Positions 24,369 to 31,683 of a stretch of DNA of 64,000 nucleotides are shown piece by piece. The notes under the pieces are model-generated. The model had not been told where the DNA came from. It searched no databases and was given only the letters and a program-made list of their open reading frames with translations. A program made the translations under genes and the position numbers. The stretch spans positions 229,118 through 293,117 of the forward strand of contig NZ_BMVF01000010.1 in NCBI RefSeq assembly GCF_014650575.1, read 5' to 3'. Positions within the stretch are counted from its first letter, which is position 1, and every line of letters begins with the position of its first letter. The stretch is from Streptomyces naganishii JCM 4654. GTDB lineage: Bacteria; Actinomycetota; Actinomycetes; Streptomycetales; Streptomycetaceae.

Positions 24369-24725
24369 TTGCGCACCATCCGTGTGGAGACCTCGGCCGC
24401 GACGATCCTGCTGACCGAGGCGCCCGAGCCCAAGGTCCGCGACCGCCAGTCGGGCGAGATCGCGAAGGATGCCGTCAGCGGTGAGGCGCTGATGACCATC
24501 GGCGTCGTGTACATCGAGGAGGGGGAGTCGTCCCTGATCAAGGTGACCGTTCCGGAGAGCGGGGTGTCGGAAGGCCTCGTCCTCGGTGCCCCGGTCTCGC
24601 TGCCGGGCCTGGTCGCCCGGCCGTGGGAGAGAGTGTTCAACGGCCAGCAGCGCCACGGCATCGCCTTCCGGGCCGCCGCCGTCACTCCGGCCGCCTTCCC
24701 GGCCACCGTGGGGGCCACGGCCTGA
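24369..24725 (+). CDS. Conserved small AICE protein (118 aa)
   Basis: A TTG start at 24369 is preceded by GGGAAG. The product is strand-rich: RTIRVETSAATILLTE, TIGVVYIEEGESSLIKVTVP and GAPVSLPGLVARPWE, ending with an Ala-rich tail. Proteins of this kind regularly precede the FtsK-like transfer gene in pSAM2-type and related Streptomyces elements, but their function is not established. The stop (TGA) shares one base with the ATG of the next gene, so they are translationally coupled. It is the first gene of the Kor-controlled operon. Confidence 0.75.
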   Translation: MRTIRVETSAATILLTEAPEPKVRDRQSGEIAKDAVSGEALMTIGVVYIEEGESSLIKVTVPESGVSEGLVLGAPVSLPGLVARPWERVFNGQQRHGIAFRAAAVTPAAFPATVGATA

Positions 24726-26104
24726 TGACCGATCTGGCAACGCTTCTGGAGGTGGGTGGTCCCGTCGCCGCACTCGGCGGCGGGGCCGCCTACGCCCGGG
24801 CGCGACACCCCGGCTTCTACTGGTCCGCCGTCGGCTTACCGGTGTCCACGGTCCGGCTGCTCGGCTCCTACAGCTCCGTCATGGAGGCATGCGGGCTGAC
24901 CGTGGCCCCCTCCCGGCTGCGGGTCCTGGCGGTCAAGGCGACCACTCGCCGTGAGGTCCGGCCCGTACCGCCGCGTCGGGGGATCATCCGACCGACCACG
25001 ACGGGGCTCCGGGTCCGCCTGCGGCTCGCTCCGGGGCAGGAACCCGCCGACGTGGCCGCCTCCGCGGAACGACTGCGGCACGCCTGGGGCGTCCATGCCG
25101 TGTACGTGACCACGATCAAGCCGGGCGTGGTCGAACTGCGGCTCGTCGGCTTTGACGTACTGCGGCGGGTGCGCATGCCGCGCAAGCTCCGCCCGGACCT
25201 TCTCCGGGTACCGGTCGCGCTGCGCGAGGACGCCACTCCGTTCGTACGCGACTACCGCACCGTGCCCCACCAACTCACCCTCGGGGCCACGCTGTCCGGC
25301 AAGTCCATGTACCTGCGCCACCTCGTCGCAGGCCTCGCTCGTCAGCCCGTCGCCCTGGTCGGCATCGACTGCAAGCGGGGCGTGGAACTGGCGCCGTTCG
25401 CTCCGCGCCTGTCGGCGCTCGCCACCGACCCGGAGCAGGCCGCCGAGCTGCTGCCCGTGCTCATCAAGGAAATGGAGGACCGGTACGACCTGATCAAAGC
25501 CCGGCAGGGCATCGCGCCGAGCACTCCGGACGAGGAGATCACCTCGGACATCTGGGGTCTGCCCGAAAGCGAACGGCCAGTGCCGGTCGTGCTGTTCGTG
25601 GACGAGGTGGCAGAACTCTTCCTCGTCGCGACGAGGAAGGACGAGGAACGCCGGGACGAGATGGTCACCCAACTCATCCGGCTCGCCCAACTCGGCCGTG
25701 CGGCCGGCATCTACCTGGAGGTCTGCGGACAGCGCTTCGGTGCCGAGCTGGGCAAGGGCGCGACCATGCTGCGGGCGCAGCTGACCGGCCGCGTTTGCCA
25801 TCGCGTCAACGACGAAGCGTCCGCCAAGATGGCTCTGGGCGACATCGCCCCCGAGGCGGTCTCCGCCGCCTGTGCCATCGCCCCCGAACGTCCCGGGCTC
25901 GCCGTGGCCGGTGACACCTCCGGCGGCTGGTCCCGCATCCGCACGCCGTACCTCTCCCTCGGCGATGCCGCCGAGACCTGCCGTGAGTCGGCCCACCTCG
26001 TCCCCGACCTGCCCGCGCTCAAGCCCTTCCGGCCCGATGTGCCCGTACGGCCGCCCGTCGAGACACCGAGCCCGGTCGTGCGGCCCCGACCGGTGACCGA
26101 CTGA
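24725..26104 (+). CDS. traSA: FtsK/SpoIIIE-type conjugal transfer ATPase, TraSA-like
   Basis: The protein has 459 residues from ATG 24725. An N-terminal membrane-interacting/adaptor part is followed by an FtsK motor with Walker A TLGATLSGKS, CKRGVEL, Walker B VVLFVDEVAEL and the LAQLGRAAGI/GQRFGAE region. In actinomycete AICEs one such hexameric motor translocates double-stranded DNA into the recipient at the mycelial contact. Codon 38 (24836-24838) is TTA, so translation should need the bldA-encoded tRNA. The C-terminus is Pro/Arg-rich. It is in an operon with the spd genes. Confidence 0.9.
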   Translation: MTDLATLLEVGGPVAALGGGAAYARARHPGFYWSAVGLPVSTVRLLGSYSSVMEACGLTVAPSRLRVLAVKATTRREVRPVPPRRGIIRPTTTGLRVRLRLAPGQEPADVAASAERLRHAWGVHAVYVTTIKPGVVELRLVGFDVLRRVRMPRKLRPDLLRVPVALREDATPFVRDYRTVPHQLTLGATLSGKSMYLRHLVAGLARQPVALVGIDCKRGVELAPFAPRLSALATDPEQAAELLPVLIKEMEDRYDLIKARQGIAPSTPDEEITSDIWGLPESERPVPVVLFVDEVAELFLVATRKDEERRDEMVTQLIRLAQLGRAAGIYLEVCGQRFGAELGKGATMLRAQLTGRVCHRVNDEASAKMALGDIAPEAVSAACAIAPERPGLAVAGDTSGGWSRIRTPYLSLGDAAETCRESAHLVPDLPALKPFRPDVPVRPPVETPSPVVRPRPVTD

Positions 26105-26192
26105 CCCGCACCCGCACGTATCCCCGGTCGGCGTGACCGCCTCACGCCATGTCCCTACCCCTCCCATGCCCGAATCCGGAAGGAGCCGCAGC

Positions 26193-26846
26193 ATGCGCGC
26201 CCACCTGGCCCGCGTCGACGCGGTGCTCGTCCAAGCCGTCATCGCCGCCGCGTTGTCCTTCGCCCACCTGCACGACGTCGCCTCGGCGGCCGGACAGGAC
26301 GGGTGGAAGGCGTGGGCCTACCCCGTCTCGGTCGACCTGCTGCTCGTCGCCGCCTGGCGTCGACTGCGGTCCGGCGAGACGAAAGCGGCCGGGTGGTGCT
26401 GGTTCGTGATCGCACTCGCCGCGTCACTGGGCGCGAACGTCGCCACCGCCGGGCTGCTCGACCTGGAGCACGTGCCGGCCTGGCTCCGCATCATGGTCGC
26501 GGGCTGGCCAGCGGTCGCCTTCCTCGGTGGAACCCTCCTGGCCCACTCGTCGCCGTCCACGCCCGACGGAACCGGTGACGCCGTGGGGGAGGAGGTGCCC
26601 GAGCGCATCGAGGACCAGGAGGACGCGCCCGATCCCGCACCGGAACGCCCGGCGCCTTTGGCAGTCGAGTCGGCACCAACTCCGGCTCCGCCGCCGGTCC
26701 CCGTCCCGGCCGCCCTGGTCGAGCACGCCCGCAAAGTCGCCGCCGAGCACCACGCCCGTACCGGAACGGCCATCGACACCCCGACCCTGCGCGCCCGCCT
26801 CGGCGTCCCGCCGCCCATGGCCGACGCCATCGCAGCCCAGCTCTGA
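26193..26846 (+). CDS. DUF2637 spread protein, SpdB-like
   Basis: The ATG at 26193 follows AAGGAG with 7-nt spacing and is preferred over the upstream frame; it gives 217 residues. About four hydrophobic helices lie in residues 8-120 (LVQAVIAAALSFAHLHDVA, WAYPVSVDLLLVAAW, WFVIALAASLGANVATAGLL, IMVAGWPAVAFLGGTLL), the DUF2637 layout of plasmid and AICE spread proteins. A Pro/Glu-rich linker and a small helical C-terminal domain follow. Spd proteins help distribute the element along recipient hyphae across septa. Confidence 0.85.
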   Translation: MRAHLARVDAVLVQAVIAAALSFAHLHDVASAAGQDGWKAWAYPVSVDLLLVAAWRRLRSGETKAAGWCWFVIALAASLGANVATAGLLDLEHVPAWLRIMVAGWPAVAFLGGTLLAHSSPSTPDGTGDAVGEEVPERIEDQEDAPDPAPERPAPLAVESAPTPAPPPVPVPAALVEHARKVAAEHHARTGTAIDTPTLRARLGVPPPMADAIAAQL

Positions 26847-26858
26847 GAGGAGACCCAC

Positions 26859-27050
26859 GTGAGCGCCCACCGCCGCTTCCGCTCCGTCACCCGCATCGGA
26901 CCCGTCCAGGTCGGCACGTCCTACGACGGTCGCGGCCGGGAGAAGCACACCGCGGCCTGTACCGCCCCACGCTGCGGCTTCTCCGCCGACTACGACAGCC
27001 GCGCCGCCGCCGAGCTGGCTGCCCGCACCCACCGCTGCCCCGTCCACTGA
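26859..27050 (+). CDS. Small zinc-finger-like AICE protein (63 aa)
   Basis: GTG at 26859 follows GAGAGGAG. The Cys/His pattern CTAPRCGF...HRCPVH (Cys-x4-Cys...His-x-Cys...His) suggests a small metal-binding protein. Similar proteins sit between spdB and the next spd gene in many Streptomyces elements and are annotated only as mobile-element transfer proteins. It is 12 bp after the SpdB-like gene, in the same operon. Confidence 0.75.
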   Translation: MSAHRRFRSVTRIGPVQVGTSYDGRGREKHTAACTAPRCGFSADYDSRAAAELAARTHRCPVH

Positions 27051-27065
27051 AAGGACCCGCCTCCC

Positions 27066-27260
27066 GTGACCGTCAGCCTCCCGCTTGTCGCCGTCCTCGG
27101 CTTCTTCGCCTGGGGAGCGGTCAAGTTCCTCGGCGTCCGCACGTGGATCGTCGTCCTGATCGCCCTCTTCGGCTTCTGGCTCTCGCACACCTTCATGGCA
27201 CCGGCCATCGAGTCCGGCACGCGCTCCGGCGTGGACATCGTCAACGGCTCACATGACTAG
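27066..27260 (+). CDS. Small membrane protein of the spd cluster (64 aa)
   Basis: GTG at 27066 lies 15 bp after the previous stop. One or two membrane helices are obvious (LPLVAVLGFFAWGAV and WIVVLIALFGFWLSH). Such small hydrophobic Spd proteins take part in intramycelial spread. Its TAG stop codon is part of the Kor-type site at 27255-27270. Confidence 0.75.
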   Translation: MTVSLPLVAVLGFFAWGAVKFLGVRTWIVVLIALFGFWLSHTFMAPAIESGTRSGVDIVNGSHD

Positions 27261-27270
27261 ACGAGTAGGT
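27255..27270. promoter_or_regulatory. Kor-type operator before the SpdD-like gene
   Basis: GACTAGACGAGTAGGT contains the right half and centre of the palindrome, one base off. It suggests a second, internally repressed transcription start before the SpdD-like and rep genes. Confidence 0.65.
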
Positions 27271-27285
27271 AAGGAGAGCTTCGCC

Positions 27286-27531
27286 GTGTTCCTGCCCAAG
27301 TACCCGGACAACCCGACGCCGCCGCCCGCGCACATCCACACCGTGGCCGACCAGATGCCCGCTCGCCGGTCGGCGCCTCAGATCTCCGTCAGTACCGGAG
27401 CGGTCGCGGCCGTCCTCGTCGGCGGCGTCGTGCTGACCGCGCTCCTGGCCGCCGTCGCCGTCACGGCCGTCTCCGTGGCCGTCGCCGCCGTGGTCCTGCG
27501 CTCGGTGCTCCGCGACCAGCACCGCCGCTGA
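27286..27531 (+). CDS. SpdD-like protein (81 aa)
   Basis: GTG at 27286 is chosen because AAGGAG (27271-27276) is correctly spaced; an ATG at 27253 would overlap the operator. The N-terminus FLPKYPDNPTPPPAHIHT is typical of SpdD proteins of Streptomyces plasmids and AICEs. A Val/Ala-rich membrane region (AAVLVGGVVLTALLAAVAV and onward) and a basic end follow. The role is in plasmid spread, by family. Confidence 0.8.
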   Translation: MFLPKYPDNPTPPPAHIHTVADQMPARRSAPQISVSTGAVAAVLVGGVVLTALLAAVAVTAVSVAVAAVVLRSVLRDQHRR

Positions 27532-27540
27532 CAGACCAGA

Positions 27541-27586
27541 CCCCCGGGGCGGCCTCGATACCGCCAAGCATCCGCCGCCTCGGGGG
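27541..27586 (+). terminator. Terminator hairpin between spdD-like and rep
   Basis: CCCCCGGGGCGGC and GCCGCCTCGGGGG form 13-bp arms with one G-U type mismatch and a 20-nt loop, followed by CCCTTTCC. Confidence 0.6.
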
Positions 27587-27621
27587 CCCTTTCCCTCCAG
27601 CCGAACCAGAAGGAGAACGCC

Positions 27622-28980
27622 ATCATCACCCGCGCCACTCCGCCTCCGCTCCACGAAATCGGCGAACTGGCCGCCCTCGGCACCATGCCCGCACTCCTGC
27701 GCCAGCTCGCCAGCCTCGGCGGCTGCACGCACCCCATCCGCCTCGACGGCCACCGCACCGAGTACGACGTAAACACCCGCACCGGAGAGATCGGTAACGT
27801 CCTCCACTACCTCGACTCCTCCGGCCTCCCGGCCGGTCACCTCCTGGTCCGCTGCAACAACCGCCGCACGACCCGGTGCGCGGCCTGCGCCGAGGTGTAC
27901 CGCCGCGACACCTTCCACCTGATCACCTCCGGACTGCGCGGCGGCAAGGGCGTCCCCGAACGCGTCGCCGCCCACCCGCGCGTCTTCGCCACCTTCACCG
28001 CGCCGAGCTTCGGCCCGGTCCACAACCGCCCCACCGGCCCGGCTGGTTCGGTCCGCCGCTGCCGCTGCGGCGCCCTCCACGACCAGGACGACTCCGCACT
28101 CGGCACCCCGCTCGACCCGGACACGTACGACTACGAAGCGGCCGTGCTCTGGAACGCGCACGCCGGTCCGCTGTGGCGGCGCTTCTCGATCTACCTGCGT
28201 CGGGAGGTCGCTAAGCGCGCCGGCCTCACCCAACGGGCCTTCCGCGAGTACGCCCGGGTGTCCTTCGCCAAGGTCGCCGAGTACCAGAAGCGCGGGGCCG
28301 TCCACTTCCACGCCGTCATCCGCATCGACGGCCCCGGGGGCGGCGACACCCCGCCTCCCGCCTGGGCCACCGCCGAGCTGCTGACCGACGCCATTCGGGC
28401 CGCCGTTGCTGCCGTGCACGTAGACGGTCCGGCTATCGACGGCCGGGCCCACGCCTTCGCCTTCGGCCGTCAACTCGACGTCCGCACCATCCGCTCGGCC
28501 GACTTCGACGGCGGCCAGGAGCTGACCGAGCGGGCCGTCGCCGCCTACATCGCCAAGTACGCGACCAAGGGCGCCGAGACCGCGACGGGAGCTCTCGACC
28601 GGCCGCTGAAGTTCGCCGCCGAGCTCGCCCAGCTCGACATCAGCGAACACGCCCGCCGCCTCGTCCGCACCGCCTGGTCCCTCGGCGCCCGCAAGGACCT
28701 GGAACACCTCCGACTGCGCGCCTGGGCCCACATGCTCGGCTTCCGCGGCCACTTCTCCACCAAGTCCCGCCGCTACTCCACCACTCTCGGCGCCCTCCGC
28801 GACGCCCGCGCCGAATGGCGTCGAGCACAAGCCGTGGCCGCCAACGGTCCTGAGCCTGAGACGACTTACGTCCTCGCTCACTGGGTCTTCGCCGGGACCG
28901 GCCTGTCCGCCGCCGAATCCTGGCTTGCCGCATCCCTCGAACCCGCCCCCGGAACGGAAGGAGAGCCCACCCATGCATGA
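27622..28980 (+). CDS. repSA: Replication initiator (HUH, RepSA-like); unusual start codon
   Basis: The protein has 452 residues if begun at ATC 27622, which sits 6 nt after a perfect AAGGAG; the first in-frame ATG is at 27685. The sense is continuous from 27622, and homologues usually carry residues before that ATG, so the upstream start is more likely. Motifs: HUH in AVHFHAVIRID and a Tyr-x-x-x-Tyr-x-x-Lys in YIAKYATKG, as in rolling-circle initiators; Cys pairs (CNNRRTTRCAAC) near residue 80 suggest a zinc site. RepSA nicks the element's origin and starts rolling-circle replication after excision. It overlaps xis. Confidence 0.85.
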   Translation: MITRATPPPLHEIGELAALGTMPALLRQLASLGGCTHPIRLDGHRTEYDVNTRTGEIGNVLHYLDSSGLPAGHLLVRCNNRRTTRCAACAEVYRRDTFHLITSGLRGGKGVPERVAAHPRVFATFTAPSFGPVHNRPTGPAGSVRRCRCGALHDQDDSALGTPLDPDTYDYEAAVLWNAHAGPLWRRFSIYLRREVAKRAGLTQRAFREYARVSFAKVAEYQKRGAVHFHAVIRIDGPGGGDTPPPAWATAELLTDAIRAAVAAVHVDGPAIDGRAHAFAFGRQLDVRTIRSADFDGGQELTERAVAAYIAKYATKGAETATGALDRPLKFAAELAQLDISEHARRLVRTAWSLGARKDLEHLRLRAWAHMLGFRGHFSTKSRRYSTTLGALRDARAEWRRAQAVAANGPEPETTYVLAHWVFAGTGLSAAESWLAASLEPAPGTEGEPTHA

Positions 28981-29155
28981 CGACGAACTGCTGACGGTGC
29001 CGGAGGTCATGGCGCGGCTCAAGCTCGGCCGCTCCACGGTCTACGACCTCATCCGCTCCCGCCGTCTGCCCTCGATCACCATCGGCCGGTGCCGGCGTAT
29101 CCCGGCGCGGGCGGTCCGCGAGTACATCACCAACGAACTGGAGGCGGCCGCCTGA
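28973..29155 (+). CDS. xis: Excisionase (MerR-type HTH)
   Basis: The protein has 60 residues. ATG at 28973 follows GGAAGGAGAG and overlaps the rep stop by 8 bp. The helix-turn-helix reads LTVPEVMARLKLGRSTVYDL followed by RRLPSITIGRCRRIPARAV, the winged-helix form of phage and AICE excisionases. It bends attachment-site DNA to direct the integrase toward excision. Its TGA shares a base with the integrase ATG, so the two are translationally coupled. Confidence 0.9.
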   Translation: MHDDELLTVPEVMARLKLGRSTVYDLIRSRRLPSITIGRCRRIPARAVREYITNELEAAA

Positions 29156-30306
29156 TGGCCCAGCAGCGCAAGCGCAATCCGAACGGCGCCGGCACCATCA
29201 CCAAGCGCAAGGACGGCCGCTTCCAGTGCGCGGTCTACGTGCTGCAACCGGACGGCACCCGCGCCCGCAAGTTCGCCTACGGCAAGACCTGGGCCGAGTG
29301 CGACGCCAAGCGCCGGGAACTCCTCGACAAGGTCGACCAGGGCGTGCCCGTGCCGACGCGTTCGGCCAGGCTCTCCGAGTGGCTGCCGTACTGGCTGGAC
29401 AACGTGATCAAGCCCCGGCGGAAGCTGAGCACGTACGACAAGTACTAGGCGCACGTCCGGCTCTACCTGGTGCCGCTCCTCGGCGCGAAGCGGCTCGAAT
29501 CGCTGGGCGTCGCCGACGTGCGACGGTTCCTCGTGCGCCTGGAGCAGGAGGCGACCGCGGCCACGGCCAAGGAGGCTCACCGCGTGCTGCGGTCGGCGTT
29601 GTCCTCGGCCTGCCGAGAGGAACTGATCACGCGCAACGTCGCGAAGCTCGTCGAGCCGCCCCGGATCAAGGAACGGGAGCTGAGCCCCTGGACCCTGGAC
29701 GAGACCCTCGACTTCCTCGCCGCCGCCCGCACCGACCCGCTCTACGCGGCCTTCGTGCTCGCCATCGCGATGGGTCTGCGTCGAGGAGAGATCGTCGGGC
29801 TTCGCTGGTCGGACGTCGACCTCGACAACCGGGTGCTCTACGTCCGCCAGCAGATGCAACGCCGCCGCGGTGTCCTCTACGACGACGATCCGAAGAGCCG
29901 CCGTCGCCGTGCCGTTCCGCTGCCCGCCCTCTGCATCGCCCCCCTGCGCTGGCACCGCATGCGGCAGGCCGCTGCCCGTGCCAAGGCGGGGGAGGGGTGG
30001 CAGGAGTCCGCGTACGTCTTCACCACTCGGACCGGCCGCCCGGTCGAGCCGCGCAACCTCTACCGCTCCTTCACCCGCGTCGCCCAGGCCGCCGGCCTCC
30101 GCGTGATCCGGCTGCACGACGCCCGCCACGGCACCGCGACCCTTCTTACGGCGGCCGGAGTCGCGCCCCGTGTCGTGATGGAGATCCTTGGCCACTCCCA
30201 GATCAGCATCACCATGGATGTCTACACCCACGTCGTCCAGGACACCCAGCGTGAGGCCATGAGCCACATGGACCGGCTGCTCAGAAGGCGTCGCGGTCGT
30301 CAGTGA
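29155..30306 (+). pseudogene. int: Tyrosine integrase with in-frame TAG at codon 98
   Basis: The frame is otherwise open for 383 residues. An N-terminal arm-binding domain (NPNGAGTITKRKDGRFQ), the start of the core-binding domain ending LSTYDKY, then TAG (29446-29448), then AHVRLYLVPLLG in the same frame. The catalytic domain is intact: Arg in GLRRGEIVGLRW, HDARHGTATLL (His-x-x-Arg-His), LGHSQISITMDVY with the Tyr nucleophile region. Homologues normally have Glu (GAG) where the TAG is, so a single G-to-T change fits. Unless the stop is suppressed or restarted, no functional integrase is made. It normally recombines the tRNA-Arg attB with attP and sits adjacent to attL. Confidence 0.9.
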
Positions 30307-30314
30307 CCAACCCC

Positions 30315-30337
30315 GTTGATGTCAGAAGTGGATGTCA
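30315..30337. promoter_or_regulatory. Candidate integrase arm-type site (right end)
   Basis: GTTGATGTCAG-AAG-TGGATGTCA, the partner of 17305-17327, differs only in the 3-bp spacer. Confidence 0.6.
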
Positions 30338-30378
30338 AACGCCCCCCACCTCCGAAAATCCGGAAGTGGGGGGCCTTT
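30337..30378 (+). terminator. Terminator hairpin between int and tRNA-Arg
   Basis: GCCCCCCAC-x-TCCG pairs with CGGAAGTGGGGGGC around an A-rich loop and is followed by CCTTT. The stem has a mismatch. It occupies the same position relative to att as the hairpins at 17142 and 16064. Confidence 0.75.
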
Positions 30379-30381
30379 GAG

Positions 30382-30427
30382 CTGGTGCCCCCGGCAGGAT
30401 TCGAACCTGCGACACCCGCTTTAGGAG
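30382..30427. repeat. attL: 46-bp core within tRNA-Arg
   Basis: It is identical to 17175-17220. Integration reconstitutes the tRNA 3' end, so the tRNA gene stays intact. Confidence 0.92.
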
Positions 30428-30458
30428 AGCGGTGCTCTATCCCCTGAGCTACGAAGGC
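30383..30458 (-). tRNA. tRNA-Arg (anticodon CCU)
   Basis: On the minus strand it is a 76-nt cloverleaf starting GCCTTCGTAGCTC and ending in an encoded CCA. The acceptor stem closes with two G-U pairs, the anticodon stem is CCGCT/AGCGG with loop CTCCTAA, giving anticodon CCU (reads AGG), and the T arm is GCAGGTTCGAATCCTGC. It is the integration target of the AICE. Confidence 0.95.
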
Positions 30459-30575
30459 GAGGCGGGGATGTGTGGGTAGAAGGTGTTGGAAATCCGCCCA
30501 CATCGGACGGATCCCGACCCTTGAGGGCCCAGACATCCACAGGGCGCCCCACCGGAGTGGTGCACCGCGCACAGT

Positions 30576-30851
30576 CTAGCGGTTACGGCAGCGCACCGAG
30601 GCGTCGTGCCCTGCTGTTGTGTGGCCCCGCCGCCCCTGTGTGCCGAGCTCCCGGTATCGGCCGGCCCCGAGCGTGTCGTGCGGGATGAGCAGAGCGCCGT
30701 CGGATCCGTACGCGGGGATCCGTCGGAGGCGGTGTGTCTCATCCAGGGTGGAGAATCCGGATTCGCTGTCCGGGCGGAACCCGATGAGGCGTTCTCCGGC
30801 TTCAGTGCCTGGCGGAATGATTCGGAGGTGCTCGGTCCTTTTGAACCTCAT
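30576..30851 (-). CDS. Hypothetical protein (91 aa)
   Basis: ATG at 30851 is preceded by AAGGA at good spacing. The product begins RFKRTEHLRIIPPGTEAGERL and continues FRPDSESGFSTLDETHRLRRIP, which looks like real coding sequence (mixed composition, no low-complexity). The last 25 residues are Arg/Gly/His-rich. No family is recognised. It lies upstream of and on the same strand as the tRNA. Confidence 0.5.
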   Translation of the reverse strand: MRFKRTEHLRIIPPGTEAGERLIGFRPDSESGFSTLDETHRLRRIPAYGSDGALLIPHDTLGAGRYRELGTQGRRGHTTAGHDASVRCRNR

Positions 30852-31221
30852 GCGCTTCGTCCTTGGATCCAGCGATCTATTTGACCGTGTCTTCTCGAGG
30901 GAGGCTGCGGCCGAGATCCTCCGCTGCATGCATCACGGCGGAAGCGAGGTGAGGACGCGGGCGTTGCCCCGGGGAAAAGTCGCCCAGCTATCCAGTAACT
31001 GGATCACCGGAGGGTGGATCACCCTCCCTTGGTCGGGGACGTGCCTGGCCGAGTCCGCCGTGCCGAGGTCCCCGGTGGTCATGTTGCCCAGATCTAACCC
31101 GCTGGCGGCGCCCTGGCCGGGCTCACCGGATGTTGCGTGCGATGAAGATGTCGACGTGGTTCCCGTCCGACGATTCGATGGTGAGCCGATACCTTGTGGG
31201 TCGGTGATCCCGGTTGGCTCC
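30852..31221. other. Noncoding stretch with an open continuation of the 153-aa gene
   Basis: No complete gene is seen. Directly after the stop of the minus-strand gene at 31222, the same frame stays open for 33 more codons and encodes a strand-like YRLTIESSDGNHVDIFIA ending at 31123. It could be a remnant of a longer C-terminus or of a second small gene. Confidence 0.4.
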
Positions 31222-31683
31222 TCAGTCCACATCTCCCCAAACGGCTTGCAGGTCCTTGCAGCGGACGGTGATCGACGCGTCGGTCAGCGCGATCTCGTGC
31301 ACGCAGCCCCCGTCTTCGCCCGGGAGGATCTCGTCGAGGAGCACGGCGTCGACCAGCATCCAGTCAATGGAGTGATCATAGTCGATGGAGAAGTGCGTCA
31401 CTCCTGAGTAGCTGATGCGCAGCCCGGCGTCGTGCTTCCACTGATTCGGGGAAAATTCCAGGGTCAGCCCTCCGCTTTTGTCGGTGGCTACCTGGATTCC
31501 GGACAATTCCAGATCCTTGACGCAGCGGTCATTGCCGTGCCCGAGAGCATAATGCGCCGGATCTGATGCGAATTGCCTTGCCCCGGCCGGCAGCTGATCG
31601 TGAAACTTCGGGAGTTCGGCCAGGTAGGCCCTCGGATCGACGTAGAACCCGCCATCGCCCCAAACGGCCGTCACATACTTCAT
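31222..31683 (-). CDS. Hypothetical protein (153 aa), immunity-protein-like
   Basis: ATG at 31683 follows GGAAGG with 6-nt spacing. The product is acidic with alternating strands (KYVTAVWGDGGFYVD, GLTLEFSPNQWKHDAGL, THFSIDYDHSIDWMLVDAVLL, ASITVRCKDLQAVWG), features shared by many polymorphic-toxin immunity proteins. The 800 bp upstream, where a toxin gene would be expected, is decayed. No family is recognised with certainty, so the immunity role is only a suggestion. Confidence 0.7.
   Translation of the reverse strand: MKYVTAVWGDGGFYVDPRAYLAELPKFHDQLPAGARQFASDPAHYALGHGNDRCVKDLELSGIQVATDKSGGLTLEFSPNQWKHDAGLRISYSGVTHFSIDYDHSIDWMLVDAVLLDEILPGEDGGCVHEIALTDASITVRCKDLQAVWGDVD

Larger units (their letters stand above)
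17175..30427. mobile_element. pSAM2-type AICE integrated at tRNA-Arg(CCU)
   Basis: A 13.25-kb element is bounded by identical 46-bp repeats. Gene order pif - kor - small ORF - tra - spd genes - rep - xis - int, ending at the tRNA, is that of actinomycete integrative and conjugative elements of the pSAM2 family. Conjugation in this family moves double-stranded DNA via one FtsK-like protein. The left part carries cargo: a two-gene Bell/NTPase-TPR module (17762-20766), then a minus-strand cluster of small genes. The integrase has a premature stop and Rep lacks a normal start codon, so the element may be fixed in place. Confidence 0.9.
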
